This document shows positions 15,502-23,607 of a stretch of 25,496 nucleotides of DNA, piece after piece. Below the pieces are notes generated by a model. That model was not told the DNA's origin, made no database searches, and saw only the letters and a program-made list of their open reading frames with translations. Source of the DNA: a virus. Within the stretch, counting starts at the first letter, position 1, and every line of letters starts with the position of its first letter. The position numbers and the translations under genes are program-made. Location: positions 1-25,496 of the IMG/VR virus record IMGVR_UViG_3300042397_000390. One strand, given 5' to 3'.

Positions 15502-17094
15502 TTAGAAATTTTGCCCTCCATTAAAACCGTACCAGTTAGTACCATCGTATATAAAACTAAATACATCAAATTTACCATTTGTTGTCGTTAATGTTGGTGC
15601 TGTACCACCTGCCCACTTAACAGCAACACCTCCAAATGTCCAAGTTATTGTGTATACAGATCCGTTTGGAACTGTAATGAGAGTAAAACTGCTAATTTTA
15701 CCAGCAGTTAAATTACTTATCGTCCAACTTGTAACGCTTGCATTTAAAGTTAGTCTTACAACAGTTTCATTATTCAAGTCAACTGTTACAACACCTGTCG
15801 ATGGAGATACGGATGAAAAAGTTTCTCTAATTCCTTCTAATTGAAATGCATTAGTAGTAGTAACTACAGTTCCATCATCAGTAATAGATGATGTAGTCAA
15901 AGAGTTTGCTCCAGAATATTTTGCAATTGTATTAACTGTTCCACCCGAAACTCCAGATCCACTAGTTCCTGAAGAACCACTAGTTCCAGACGAACCACTG
16001 CTGCCAGAAGTACCAGATGAACCTGTACCACCAGAAGTTCCAGACGAACCACTGCTACCAGAAGTTCCAGATGAACCTGTACCACCAGACGTTCCAGACG
16101 AACCACTGCTGCCAGAAGTACCAGATGAACCTGTACCACCAGAAGTTCCAGACGAACCACTGCTGCCAGAAGTACCAGATGAACCTGTACCACCAGAAGT
16201 TCCAGACGAACCACTGCTACCAGAAGTGCCAGATGAACCTGTACCACCAGAAGTTCCAGACGAACCACTGCTACCAGAAGTACCAGATGAACCTGTACCA
16301 CCAGAAGTTCCAGACGAACCACTGCTACCAGAAGTGCCAGATGAACCTGTACCACCAGAAGTTCCAGACGAACCACTGCTACCAGAAGTGCCAGATGAAC
16401 CTGTACCACCAGAAGTTCCAGACGAACCACTGCTGCCAGAAGTACCAGATGAACCTGTACCACCAGAAGTTCCAGACGAACCACTGCTGCCAGAAGTTCC
16501 AGATGAACCTGAGCTACCTGAAGTTCCCGCACTACCTCCACTGCCTCCACCACCAGTTTGATCCACCCAAACCACATCATAATTAGTGGAACTAGCCTTA
16601 GCTAAAACCTGATTAACTGCACCTCCAGTAGGAACGCCTATACCGTTAGTTCCAGACGAACCACTGCTACCAGAAGTGCCAGATGAACCTGTACCACCAG
16701 AAGTTCCAGACGAACCACTGCTACCAGAAGTGCCAGATGAACCTGTACCACCAGAAGTTCCAGACGAACCACTGCTACCAGAAGTGCCAGATGAACCTGT
16801 ACCACCAGAAGTTCCAGACGAACCACTGCTGCCAGAAGTACCAGATGAACCTGAGCTACCTGAAGTTCCCGCACTACCTCCACTGCCTCCACCACCAGTT
16901 TGATCCACCCAAACCACATCATAGTTAGTTGAACTCGCTTTGGCAAGAACTTGATTAACTGTACCACCAACTGGAATACCTATACCACTAGTTCCAGAAG
17001 TTCCAGATGGACCTACTGGACCTAGAGTTTGAGTGGATAAAGCTATATTATTTGCATTAGAACTTATTGTTATTGAAAAATCATTAGATGGCAT
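15502..17094 (-). CDS. Collagen-like fibre protein
   Basis: This 530-residue protein has a short N-terminal region ending in GPVGPSGTSG, then long Gly-X-Y tracts. The repeat unit is 18 residues (six triplets of Gly with Ser, Thr or Gly, no proline), and 12 units begin with GGTGSS. A fibre spacer containing VNQVLAKASSTNYDVVWVDQ interrupts the collagen-like part and is duplicated. The C-terminal 130 residues are a beta-rich fibre tip of a type common in phage fibres (ending KFDVFSFIYDGTNWYGFNGGQNF). Trimeric collagen-like rods are known in phage fibres, and the order rod then tip supports that use here. It lies next to the glycine-rich protein and a fibre chaperone. No enzymatic motif was seen. 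The fibre could attach to the tail or the head. Confidence 0.75.
   Translation of the reverse strand: MPSNDFSITISSNANNIALSTQTLGPVGPSGTSGTSGIGIPVGGTVNQVLAKASSTNYDVVWVDQTGGGGSGGSAGTSGSSGSSGTSGSSGSSGTSGGTGSSGTSGSSGSSGTSGGTGSSGTSGSSGSSGTSGGTGSSGTSGSSGSSGTNGIGVPTGGAVNQVLAKASSTNYDVVWVDQTGGGGSGGSAGTSGSSGSSGTSGSSGSSGTSGGTGSSGTSGSSGSSGTSGGTGSSGTSGSSGSSGTSGGTGSSGTSGSSGSSGTSGGTGSSGTSGSSGSSGTSGGTGSSGTSGSSGSSGTSGGTGSSGTSGSSGSSGTSGGTGSSGTSGSSGSSGTSGGTGSSGTSGSSGSSGTSGGTGSSGTSGSSGSSGTSGSSGTSGSGVSGGTVNTIAKYSGANSLTTSSITDDGTVVTTTNAFQLEGIRETFSSVSPSTGVVTVDLNNETVVRLTLNASVTSWTISNLTAGKISSFTLITVPNGSVYTITWTFGGVAVKWAGGTAPTLTTTNGKFDVFSFIYDGTNWYGFNGGQNF
15958..16521 (-). repeat. 54-bp repeat array encoding collagen-like Gly-X-Y units (nine units)
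   Basis: Nine units spaced 54 bases apart, each marked on the plus strand by CCTGTACCACC, encode the 18-residue collagen-like unit. Units differ by only a few silent or near-silent bases, so the array is prone to recombination and length change. It is coding sequence, not a CRISPR array. Confidence 0.9.
16509..16990 (-). repeat. Second Gly-X-Y array (three units) and duplicated spacer
   Basis: Three further 54-base units (about 16675-16850) lie on the 5' side, toward the N terminus. The block encoding the glycine-rich segment and the VLAKASSTNYDVVWVDQ spacer occurs twice, starting at 16509 and at 16851 on the plus strand (342 bases apart). The copies agree almost exactly for about 75 bases and then diverge. 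This indicates a segmental duplication inside the fibre gene. Confidence 0.85.
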
Positions 17095-17108
17095 ATATAA
17101 TTTTTTTA

Positions 17109-17438
17109 TTATAAATGGGTTACATCTGGCAATACGTCTAATCTAAATTCAAAAAATGTTCTATCTGATATACCTGTAGAATAAAAATGTATATCTCCAT
17201 ATAAATTAATAGGAGGAAAACCTTTTGTAACTGAACCAGGAATATCAAAATAAACTATACCTGTTCCAACAGTTGCAGTAGCTACCACTGGTAAAAATCG
17301 ATATATTAAGTTACCATCTGGATGAGGTCTGATTTCTCCAGTACAAGTTATATTAGAAAAATCTAAAGTAGAAGAAGTTAAATTTAACGTCTGAGTTCCA
17401 AGATCATCTCCTCTTATAACTGATAACTGCGTTGCCAT
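17109..17438 (-). CDS. Small beta-sandwich virion protein, BppU N-domain-like
   Basis: This 109-residue protein opens with VIRGDDLGTQTLNL, has CTGEIRPHPDG in the middle, an IVYFDIPGS strand and ends in EFRLDVLPDVTHL. The pattern of a GD-containing first strand, an 'xIRxxP' turn and a C-terminal 'DVT' resembles small beta-sandwich proteins in phage tail or baseplate regions, including the N-terminal domain of BppU-type proteins. They often link fibres to the virion. It lies upstream of the collagen-like fibre gene with a 14-base gap, so an anchor or linker for that fibre is a reasonable inference. A GTGTAA box ends 11 bases before the ATG. Confidence 0.5.
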   Translation of the reverse strand: MATQLSVIRGDDLGTQTLNLTSSTLDFSNITCTGEIRPHPDGNLIYRFLPVVATATVGTGIVYFDIPGSVTKGFPPINLYGDIHFYSTGISDRTFFEFRLDVLPDVTHL

Positions 17439-17449
17439 TTGTTAGTATA

Positions 17450-17455
17450 TTACAC
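17450..17455 (-). promoter_or_regulatory. GTGTAA box before the small virion gene
   Basis: GTGTAA ends 11 bases before the ATG at 17438 in the 65-base gap 17439-17503. It is followed by TATACTAACAA, so the sequence reads TGTAATATA. Confidence 0.5.
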
Positions 17456-17503
17456 ATTTAATATAAGCAAGAGATAAAAAAATATAAATGGCTATAAGTT
17501 TGA

Positions 17504-17923
17504 TTATATCTCTCTTAAGATTTTTATAGTTTTTTGATGCTGTGGATTATTAGGATCTAAAATCAATGAAGGATTTTGCACAAGCATTGAAATAGTTCCT
17601 TTGTTTGTGGACTTAAATTCGCGCATCAATTTTTCTTTAATTTGTTGACGCGATCCACTTGCAAAGATACCAACTTTTTCGCACATATGTTGCAAATCCA
17701 CAATTGTCATTTCATTTAGTTTTTCTCTAAATATATCGATATTAGATGTTCCAAATGGATTCATTTTTTTAATACCAAGGATTTCTTCTAACTTTTTAAC
17801 CTTTTCAATATCTGGATCAACATAAGCTTTTCCATCTGTAAGTGTTAAATTATCAAGCTCTGACTTCTTAGGTTCAGGCTTTTTTTCGTTTTTTGAATTT
17901 TTCTTAATTGACTTTTTAGCCAT
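17504..17923 (-). CDS. Small basic protein with SAP/HeH-like helices
   Basis: This 139-residue protein has a strongly basic N terminus (about residues 1-20, nearly half Lys). A helix-turn-helix segment at about 62-103 (IFREKLNEMTIVDLQHMCEKV, then GSRQQIKEKLMREF) fits the SAP or HeH helix-extension-helix pattern of DNA- or protein-binding modules. The C-terminal part (LVQNPSLILDPNNP) is short and hydrophobic. The gene lies just downstream of the capsid gene and its terminator. Small SAP/HeH or Rho-N-like proteins are often found in phage head modules, where they may act in packaging or head-tail joining. The role here is not established. Confidence 0.6.
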   Translation of the reverse strand: MAKKSIKKNSKNEKKPEPKKSELDNLTLTDGKAYVDPDIEKVKKLEEILGIKKMNPFGTSNIDIFREKLNEMTIVDLQHMCEKVGIFASGSRQQIKEKLMREFKSTNKGTISMLVQNPSLILDPNNPQHQKTIKILREI

Positions 17924-17956
17924 ATAATATATTAAGTAAATTTAATATTATTCAAT

Positions 17957-17987
17957 AAAAAAGGCGTTACCCTTTCGGATAACGCCT
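17957..17987 (-). terminator. Rho-independent terminator after the capsid gene
   Basis: An 8-bp stem, AGGCGTTA at 17962-17969 paired with TAACGCCT at 17980-17987, encloses a ten-base loop. On the minus strand it is followed by a T tract (complement of the A run at 17957-17961). It lies 26 bases past the capsid stop and should limit readthrough from the head genes to the SAP-like and fibre genes. Confidence 0.9.
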
Positions 17988-18012
17988 AATTTATGACGAA
18001 CGAACTATTATA

Positions 18013-19191
18013 TTAGACAATCAATCCAACTAGAGCGCGATTGTCGAGAACCATACGGCCCTCTTCCAAAGCACCATAATAACCGATCTTACCCTGACGA
18101 AGTGTATATTGATCATCAGCGACGAGGTTGAATTCAGAACCGCTGTCAGCATCGACAGCAACGGCGCGAACTAGAGAATCGCGACTTCTATCGAGACCAA
18201 CAATGATTTCTTCATTAGCACCATCGAAAGCTGTAGCAGTACCACCGTAAGAAGTAATGCTATAGTGATCAGCATAAGCTGTAGCACCAGCTACAGTATC
18301 GAAGATAGTGTTAAACTTCTTGCCAATTCCTAGCTCTAGAATTTCCATGATACTAACACCATAGAATTCAGGTAGACCAGCTTGATTAAAGATTTGATCA
18401 CGAATTGCATCTGTAGCTACAACAGGAGCGTTACCAGCAGTATTACTTGTGCTTGCAGCAACTACTGGAGCGATTTTAGTGTTAATGGGGTTGTAAGCCA
18501 TACCACGAATTTCTTCAACGATTTCTGGAGAAACGATAAGATCAGTTAGACCTCTACGAGCGCCAGAAGGAGTTCCACCAACGAACGAAGCGTTAATACG
18601 CTTAATCTTTGTGAACAACTTGTTCAAGTCGTTAAGAACGAAACGTCCAGCAGCAGCAGAACGGAAAGTATGATAGTTATTAGCAGCAGTACTATCATTA
18701 CCTGTAGAAGCTTGAGCTAGAGCAGTCATTACGAGATTAGCAGAAGTTCTTTCTTGCTTGAGCATGACTTCTTGAGCAATACGAGTGAAAGACTTGCTAA
18801 CTACGTCCAAGCGGCTCTTAGCAGCGTACTTCTTATCGAAAGCGATAGCGCTATCTAGACGATAAGTAGCGATCTTTAGCTCAGAAGCTAAAGGTTGTAC
18901 TACGTTCTGAGGAAGACCACCAGCTACACTTTGGCTATAAACCTTGATATAGTCCTCATCGAAGATATCATAATAGAGATCTAGAGGAATTGAGGGATTA
19001 TCTTCAGCATTGAATTGAAGACTAGTGAACAAATTTGAAATAGTTGGAGCGTTATTAATAACTTCAGCCAAAACTGGTCCAATGAATTCAGCCAAAGCTA
19101 CTTGAGCGTCGAAGGCTACTTCACGGTTTTTGGAGGCTAGAGCTTTGATTAGCTCAACTTGTTCATCTGTTCTCTTTAAAACGATTTTCAT
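18013..19191 (-). CDS. Major capsid protein
   Basis: This 392-residue protein has the length and position of an HK97-fold capsid protein, after portal, protease/scaffold and decoration genes and before a strong terminator. An N-terminal helix (about residues 5-45) is followed by an extended loop (PTISNLFTSLQFNAEDNPSIPLDLYYDIFDE). A long helix (about 125-165, VSKSFTRIAQEVMLKQERTSANLVMTALAQA) fits the spine helix. Later segments (DLIVSPEIVEEIRGMAYNP, GVSIMEILELGIGKKF) fit the A domain. No cleavage motif is certain. Codon use is visibly G/C-richer at third positions than in neighbouring tail genes, as expected of a very highly expressed protein. No Shine-Dalgarno sequence precedes the ATG. Confidence 0.85.
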   Translation of the reverse strand: MKIVLKRTDEQVELIKALASKNREVAFDAQVALAEFIGPVLAEVINNAPTISNLFTSLQFNAEDNPSIPLDLYYDIFDEDYIKVYSQSVAGGLPQNVVQPLASELKIATYRLDSAIAFDKKYAAKSRLDVVSKSFTRIAQEVMLKQERTSANLVMTALAQASTGNDSTAANNYHTFRSAAAGRFVLNDLNKLFTKIKRINASFVGGTPSGARRGLTDLIVSPEIVEEIRGMAYNPINTKIAPVVAASTSNTAGNAPVVATDAIRDQIFNQAGLPEFYGVSIMEILELGIGKKFNTIFDTVAGATAYADHYSITSYGGTATAFDGANEEIIVGLDRSRDSLVRAVAVDADSGSEFNLVADDQYTLRQGKIGYYGALEEGRMVLDNRALVGLIV

Positions 19192-19212
19192 ATTATTTGA
19201 TAGTTAAATAGA

Positions 19213-19890
19213 TTAGACAACGTAAGATGTGGTGCAGTCAAATTGAACGAGAGCGTATTTACCAGTAGTAGTACCGGCAAAATAATCACTCTTACCATTC
19301 TGAGAAACACGTTGACCAGTGCCAAGAATACGGCCAATGATGCTTGTGGTTCCAGTGAGTGGTGATACTGCTGAAGCGGCAAGACCAGAAACCTTACCAG
19401 CGTTAGCAGAGATAATGAGGTGGTTATTTACTGTCATGCTGCCATCAACCCAGTCGATAGCTGTATCAGCCAATGTAAAGATACCGCGAGTAGCTACAGG
19501 AACAGCTTGTCCAGTGAGAACGGCTTGTAGTTCGGCTCTCTTTACAGGATTATAAAGAAGTCTTTCGCCATTTTCATCGGTGGCTAGAGTCTGATTCAAA
19601 GTCATGCCAAGAACTGGAGTACCAGCGGTGGCAGCAGTGAACTGCAAAGGTACAGCAGGGTATTGAGCAGCACCCAAGAAAGGATAATCTGCCTTACCAA
19701 GTGTATTTGTAATATCGGTAGCTGTGTATTGAATTGGATCTAGATCCAAGTTACCAGCGGATACCTTGACGAAAACACCGGCTGAACCATTACCATTTGT
19801 AGATGGGGTGGCATCAACAGTGTCGCTTGCGAACATGTTGACAACATCAACGTCGCTATACTGTCTGAATGGATATAATCTTAGTGACAT
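19213..19890 (-). CDS. Probable capsid decoration protein
   Basis: This 225-residue protein lies between the protease/scaffold and the major capsid gene, the place of lambda gpD-type decoration proteins. It is poor in charge and rich in Ala, Thr, Gly and Val, as beta-rich virion proteins are. Features include PFRQYSDVDVVNMFAS near the N terminus and a C-terminal GRILGTGQRVSQNGKSDYFAG followed by a final strand. Codon use matches the capsid gene, supporting high copy number. It starts MSLRLYPF after an AT-rich leader, and only 21 bases separate its stop from the capsid ATG. A head fibre or minor capsid role is possible. Confidence 0.6.
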   Translation of the reverse strand: MSLRLYPFRQYSDVDVVNMFASDTVDATPSTNGNGSAGVFVKVSAGNLDLDPIQYTATDITNTLGKADYPFLGAAQYPAVPLQFTAATAGTPVLGMTLNQTLATDENGERLLYNPVKRAELQAVLTGQAVPVATRGIFTLADTAIDWVDGSMTVNNHLIISANAGKVSGLAASAVSPLTGTTSIIGRILGTGQRVSQNGKSDYFAGTTTGKYALVQFDCTTSYVV

Positions 19891-19895
19891 ATATT

Positions 19896-20606
19896 TTAAA
19901 ATTTAACTGTTATATTTTCCTTACTGAAAGCCTTACCTAGTCTTTCTTTCCAAGAAGTTTTTGAATCTGAAGGAGAAACTGACTGAGTGGGTATAGCTGG
20001 CTCTTCGCGTTTGGCATTAGCCAAAGCTGTTTCAACTTCAACTGTCTTTTCGACAACTTCAGTTTGTTGAGTCTTTGCTTGTCCCATTCTCTTAGCCAAT
20101 TCGGCTTCTAGACGTTCTTGGAAAATCTTATCTTGATCTTGCTTTGAAGCTTTGCTCTTGTGTCTAAAAAGAACAGCGAGCTTTTCTTTGTAAGAAGCGA
20201 AAGCTTCTTCTGTATTAGCCAAAGCAGATACTTCTTTAGCTAGAAATTGACGATCAACTTCATCAAGATCGTAATCATTATCTAATGAACTCATTCTTGA
20301 ACTGTAAAGTTCTTGAGCAGCTTGAGCAGAAATTGTGCTTTCAAGTTCTGCGAGCTTGGCAGCAGTCTCAGAAAGTTTCTTATTGTTTTCTTCAAGATCC
20401 TTCTTGAATTGTTCAGCTTGAGCGACAGCTTCAGCCTTAGCGACTTCAGCCTTTTCGATTTCTAGCTTGATTTCTTCGTTCTTTAGTTTAATGCTTTCAG
20501 CGATTTTAGCTGAAATAGAAGCCACAGCTTCTTCACTAAACTTTGCAGTATCTTGCTTTTCAGCGAGAACTGTTTTTAATGCAGATAGTATTTGTTCTAA
20601 ATCCAT
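19896..20606 (-). CDS. Nested in-frame scaffold protein (internal start)
   Basis: An in-frame ATG at 20606-20604 (residue 303 of the long protein, MDLEQILSALKTVL) could start a 236-residue scaffold. It coincides with the end of the linker and with a visible change to G/C-richer codons like those of the capsid gene. That fits a scaffold made in greater amount than the protease, as in lambda C/Nu3. No Shine-Dalgarno sequence precedes it. The start is inferred; only the protein architecture and the composition change are seen. Confidence 0.5.
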   Translation of the reverse strand: MDLEQILSALKTVLAEKQDTAKFSEEAVASISAKIAESIKLKNEEIKLEIEKAEVAKAEAVAQAEQFKKDLEENNKKLSETAAKLAELESTISAQAAQELYSSRMSSLDNDYDLDEVDRQFLAKEVSALANTEEAFASYKEKLAVLFRHKSKASKQDQDKIFQERLEAELAKRMGQAKTQQTEVVEKTVEVETALANAKREEPAIPTQSVSPSDSKTSWKERLGKAFSKENITVKF

Positions 20607-21512
20607 AATTTTAGTTTTGGTAATATTTACAGGTTGTTTTTCTGTTTGTGAAAATATTTTATTATTCAAATTGAGTAATTCTATAGAATTCACTTCGTAA
20701 GACTCAGCTTCTTCAGTTTCCATTTCTTCAATCTCGCCTTCATCTTCAGTTTCGTTTTCATCTTCGGTTTCGATAGCAGATGTTCCATCATCAATCACAA
20801 CTCCTTGAACATCAGCAGCAGGATTAGTAGTAAAGCCAATACCTAAAGGATAAATACGACCAGTAACTAAACGATATACTGGAGTACCATCATTCATAAA
20901 ACCAGAACCATCAAAGCCTTTTAAATATTTTTTAAATTCCTCTATCTGTTCTTTTTTTGTAATAATTTCTGCTTGCTTCAAATCTAAACTTCCAACTGCA
21001 ACGTAATATTCGTTAAATCCAATTTCCCAACTAGCGCTAATTTTTTCAAACAATGCTGATTGTGGATCATTAGAATCTACAAGTGCATCAGCAAATTGAC
21101 GATCAACTGTTTTATATACAACAGCCGCCAAAGCAATATTAAATGGACTAAGAGTTCCTCTCACATCTTCATCAGATAGAATTTTATTTTCTCCATAAGA
21201 AGAAAATGCTGAATTAACAATGTGACCAACTACTCTTTGCTTCTTGTGTTCAATATTTGTTGGTTTATGTATAAAATATTTTTTAAATGCAATTGCGGTA
21301 TTCGTATCAATACCATCACCATTCTTATTAAAACGATTAACAACAGCAGCGTTAAATGCAGCGCCAACTAAATCTACATTTTTTTCCAAATTAACTGAAG
21401 AAGGTATAATTGACTTAAGAGAATTCAATGAAGCTTGAGACAATAAAACATTATTATCAAAATTCAATGAAGCTGTAACTATATTGTCAAATTTAGTTCT
21501 ATAAAGAAACAT
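19896..21512 (-). CDS. Prohead protease fused to scaffold
   Basis: This 538-residue protein has an N-terminal half matching a herpesvirus-type prohead protease. NIEH (H89) lies in a helix-strand region, and SASWEIGFNEYYV (S161) has the serine context usual for this fold; the third catalytic residue was not identified. An acidic linker (about residues 240-270, rich in Glu and Asp) follows. The C-terminal half from M303 is a long coiled coil (about 315-395), then a helical domain and a basic end (SWKERLGKAFSKENITVKF), typical of scaffolds that nucleate the shell. The fusion and the internal Met suggest a lambda C/Nu3-like arrangement. Codon use becomes G/C-richer after about M303. A GTGTAA box overlaps the portal stop, 11 bases before the start. 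Confidence 0.8.
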   Translation of the reverse strand: MFLYRTKFDNIVTASLNFDNNVLLSQASLNSLKSIIPSSVNLEKNVDLVGAAFNAAVVNRFNKNGDGIDTNTAIAFKKYFIHKPTNIEHKKQRVVGHIVNSAFSSYGENKILSDEDVRGTLSPFNIALAAVVYKTVDRQFADALVDSNDPQSALFEKISASWEIGFNEYYVAVGSLDLKQAEIITKKEQIEEFKKYLKGFDGSGFMNDGTPVYRLVTGRIYPLGIGFTTNPAADVQGVVIDDGTSAIETEDENETEDEGEIEEMETEEAESYEVNSIELLNLNNKIFSQTEKQPVNITKTKIMDLEQILSALKTVLAEKQDTAKFSEEAVASISAKIAESIKLKNEEIKLEIEKAEVAKAEAVAQAEQFKKDLEENNKKLSETAAKLAELESTISAQAAQELYSSRMSSLDNDYDLDEVDRQFLAKEVSALANTEEAFASYKEKLAVLFRHKSKASKQDQDKIFQERLEAELAKRMGQAKTQQTEVVEKTVEVETALANAKREEPAIPTQSVSPSDSKTSWKERLGKAFSKENITVKF

Positions 21513-21523
21513 AATATTAGATT

Positions 21524-21529
21524 TTACAC
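21524..21529 (-). promoter_or_regulatory. GTGTAA box before the protease/scaffold gene
   Basis: GTGTAA ends 11 bases before the ATG at 21512. Its last three bases are the portal stop codon, so here part of the element is coding sequence. Confidence 0.45.
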
Positions 21530-23560
21530 AGAATATTTAGTACTGTGATATAAAAGTGCTGCTGCATATGTATCTAAATCATGTTCGCTTGCAGTTGTTT
21601 GCACTTCATTAAGTATACTTAGCTTGTCTAATTTATCAGTGTTATTCAAAACATCTGTAGCGGTAGAGATCCAATTTTCTGATTCAGATCCAATTATAAT
21701 TGCTTCAGAAATTCCTTGTGCTAGTTTCTTTTGTTCAGCATTTAAAGATTTTTTAGAATATTTCTTTTTTAAACCAGCTTCAATAATAGAATATAAATCT
21801 TTTGTTTTATCCATTACTTTAGCAATTGCATCTTTAGCGTAAACAGTTGCTTTTGATCCAATTGGACGACCCCTTTCATTTGGAGTGGTAGTCTTTTTAA
21901 TTGGAGGTTTGACTCCTGAAACTTCAGGCATTGGTGGAGGAATAACAGGAACGCCACCAACAATTGGATTATAAAATCCCTTCTTTCTTTCTTCTACAAA
22001 TTTAGCCTGAGCAGCACCCAATTCTTCTTGAGTTGGATAAATACCTGTTTCAATAACTCGTAGACCTTCTTCAGGCGGTAATATACCAAGCTCCATCATG
22101 CGCGTGACCACGCGATTAAATTGAGTTTCATCTTTAATGGATACTTCCTCAAATTTAGCAATAGGACATTTACCTTTAAATCCTAGATTACGGAATATTA
22201 ATTCCATTTCTGGCTGCAAGAAATCATTCAAGAAAGCTTTTCTAGCTTCTTTTAATCTTTCAAAAAATACCTGAGCTTTTACTGTTGTATTTGCAAACTT
22301 TTCAGATCCAATTAATATATTTTGCAATCCTTCTTTAATATCTTCATTTACAACTTTATATTTTTCATATCCCAATACTTTATTCATGTCTGGGATAACG
22401 AATTCAGCTTTAGTAGTATAGTCCGCAACAAGAACGCGACCAACTGACTGATTGGTCAAAAGACTTTGCATTGCTTTAATATTTTTATGATTGATACCGC
22501 CCTTCGTTGGCTCAGTACCCATAGTAATCAATAGAATTACATTCTCAATCGTGCGACAAATAGCTTGATCAATCTTTTTCATTTCCATTTTAAAATTGAT
22601 ATCATCAAGAACTGCAAATCCAAAAGGAACAGCAAAAGGTTCGTAATCCTGCTTCTTATAAAAAGAATATATAATATTTGTAGGATTTATTTGTATCTTC
22701 AGACCATCTCTTGCCCATTGCCCATTGGCGATCTTGTCTTGAGTCTCTTTATCTAAACTGTTAAAAACCATTTGATCATGATCGTTTTTTGGTGAGCGAA
22801 GTCTTTCTAACTCATATTCAGAAAGTATCTTTTGATAAACGACTTGATTCCAAGAACTTGTGTGATTCGTTGTTAAATAAAATGGATTAAGAAGAATATA
22901 TTGAACAGGAATCAAATTCTTTACATCATATGGAGTTGGATAATTGTATAATTTAATATCTGTATTATATGATGCTCCATCATACGATGCATATGTTTCT
23001 AAAATCTTTTGAAAATCGTCGATTTCAAACTTAGCGTTTATTTTATAAAAGAAAACATTACCACTACGATAGTATTCACGAAAATACTGATCTTTGACAT
23101 TCCACATTCTTGTATACTTCATCCATTTTGCAAAAAAATCTTTTGCTTTTTGACTTCCACCTTCAAGATATATTTCTGCATTGGCAAATTCAGACATAAT
23201 ATCTACTGCGTTTCTAAAAATAGCTACGTTAGCATAAGCCTTTTGACAAAGCTCAATTGCATCGCGGATATTATATCCATTTATTGAAAATTCGAAAGGC
23301 AATAAGCCTTCTCTGATATTGCCATATTTATAAATTTTTGGTCCTATATAAGCTAAATTTCTTCGCAAATTAGTAGACTCTCCAGCCCCACCTCTTTCAT
23401 AAGTCGAAGCCTTTGATTCTTGTTGATAAAATGGATCACCAACCAAAGAAGGCTCTGATGAGTTTTCTTTTAAAAGAGCGTCGAGAGGTTCAGATTGACC
23501 TTCTTGAGCTTTAGAGAATTTATCCCAATAATCTGATCTTTTATTATATTTGCGACTCAT
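21524..23560 (-). CDS. Portal protein
   Basis: This 678-residue protein forms the dodecameric head vertex ring through which DNA is packaged and ejected. An N-terminal Ser/Glu-rich tail of about 70 residues leads into NLAYIGPKIYKYGNI and a helical wing (DAIELCQKAYANVAIFRNAVDIM). The middle has a beta and clip-type region (YNYPTPYDVKNLIPVQYILL). Then come a long helix near KIDQAICRTIENVILLIT and a crown-like helical region with GLQNILIGSEKFANTT. A Pro-rich linker (VPVIPPPMPEVSG) precedes a helical C-terminal extension of about 110 residues. Size, order and position after the terminase support the call; no fused Mu-F domain was seen. A GTGTAA box lies 11 bases before the ATG. Confidence 0.85.
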   Translation of the reverse strand: MSRKYNKRSDYWDKFSKAQEGQSEPLDALLKENSSEPSLVGDPFYQQESKASTYERGGAGESTNLRRNLAYIGPKIYKYGNIREGLLPFEFSINGYNIRDAIELCQKAYANVAIFRNAVDIMSEFANAEIYLEGGSQKAKDFFAKWMKYTRMWNVKDQYFREYYRSGNVFFYKINAKFEIDDFQKILETYASYDGASYNTDIKLYNYPTPYDVKNLIPVQYILLNPFYLTTNHTSSWNQVVYQKILSEYELERLRSPKNDHDQMVFNSLDKETQDKIANGQWARDGLKIQINPTNIIYSFYKKQDYEPFAVPFGFAVLDDINFKMEMKKIDQAICRTIENVILLITMGTEPTKGGINHKNIKAMQSLLTNQSVGRVLVADYTTKAEFVIPDMNKVLGYEKYKVVNEDIKEGLQNILIGSEKFANTTVKAQVFFERLKEARKAFLNDFLQPEMELIFRNLGFKGKCPIAKFEEVSIKDETQFNRVVTRMMELGILPPEEGLRVIETGIYPTQEELGAAQAKFVEERKKGFYNPIVGGVPVIPPPMPEVSGVKPPIKKTTTPNERGRPIGSKATVYAKDAIAKVMDKTKDLYSIIEAGLKKKYSKKSLNAEQKKLAQGISEAIIIGSESENWISTATDVLNNTDKLDKLSILNEVQTTASEHDLDTYAAALLYHSTKYSV

Positions 23561-23571
23561 GTTAATAATAG

Positions 23572-23577
23572 TTACAC
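23572..23577 (-). promoter_or_regulatory. GTGTAA box before the portal gene
   Basis: GTGTAA ends 11 bases before the portal ATG at 23560, within the 47-base gap 23561-23607. It is preceded by TTACAAT and followed by CTATTATTAAC. Confidence 0.5.
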
Positions 23578-23607
23578 ATTGTAACTTTAAAAGTGACTTT
23601 TTAACTT

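Noticed and set aside
15958-16521. Regular repeats resembling a CRISPR array
   Set aside because: The 54-base units are contiguous, have no variable spacers and are in-frame coding sequence for Gly-X-Y units.
15897-16970. Long open frames on the plus strand and in a second minus-strand frame across the collagen-like array (PEVPDEP-type and VRLELLV-type repeats)
   Set aside because: They are frame shadows of the 54-base repeat, which contains no stop in several frames. The collagen-like frame has a real N terminus, spacer domains and a fibre tip.
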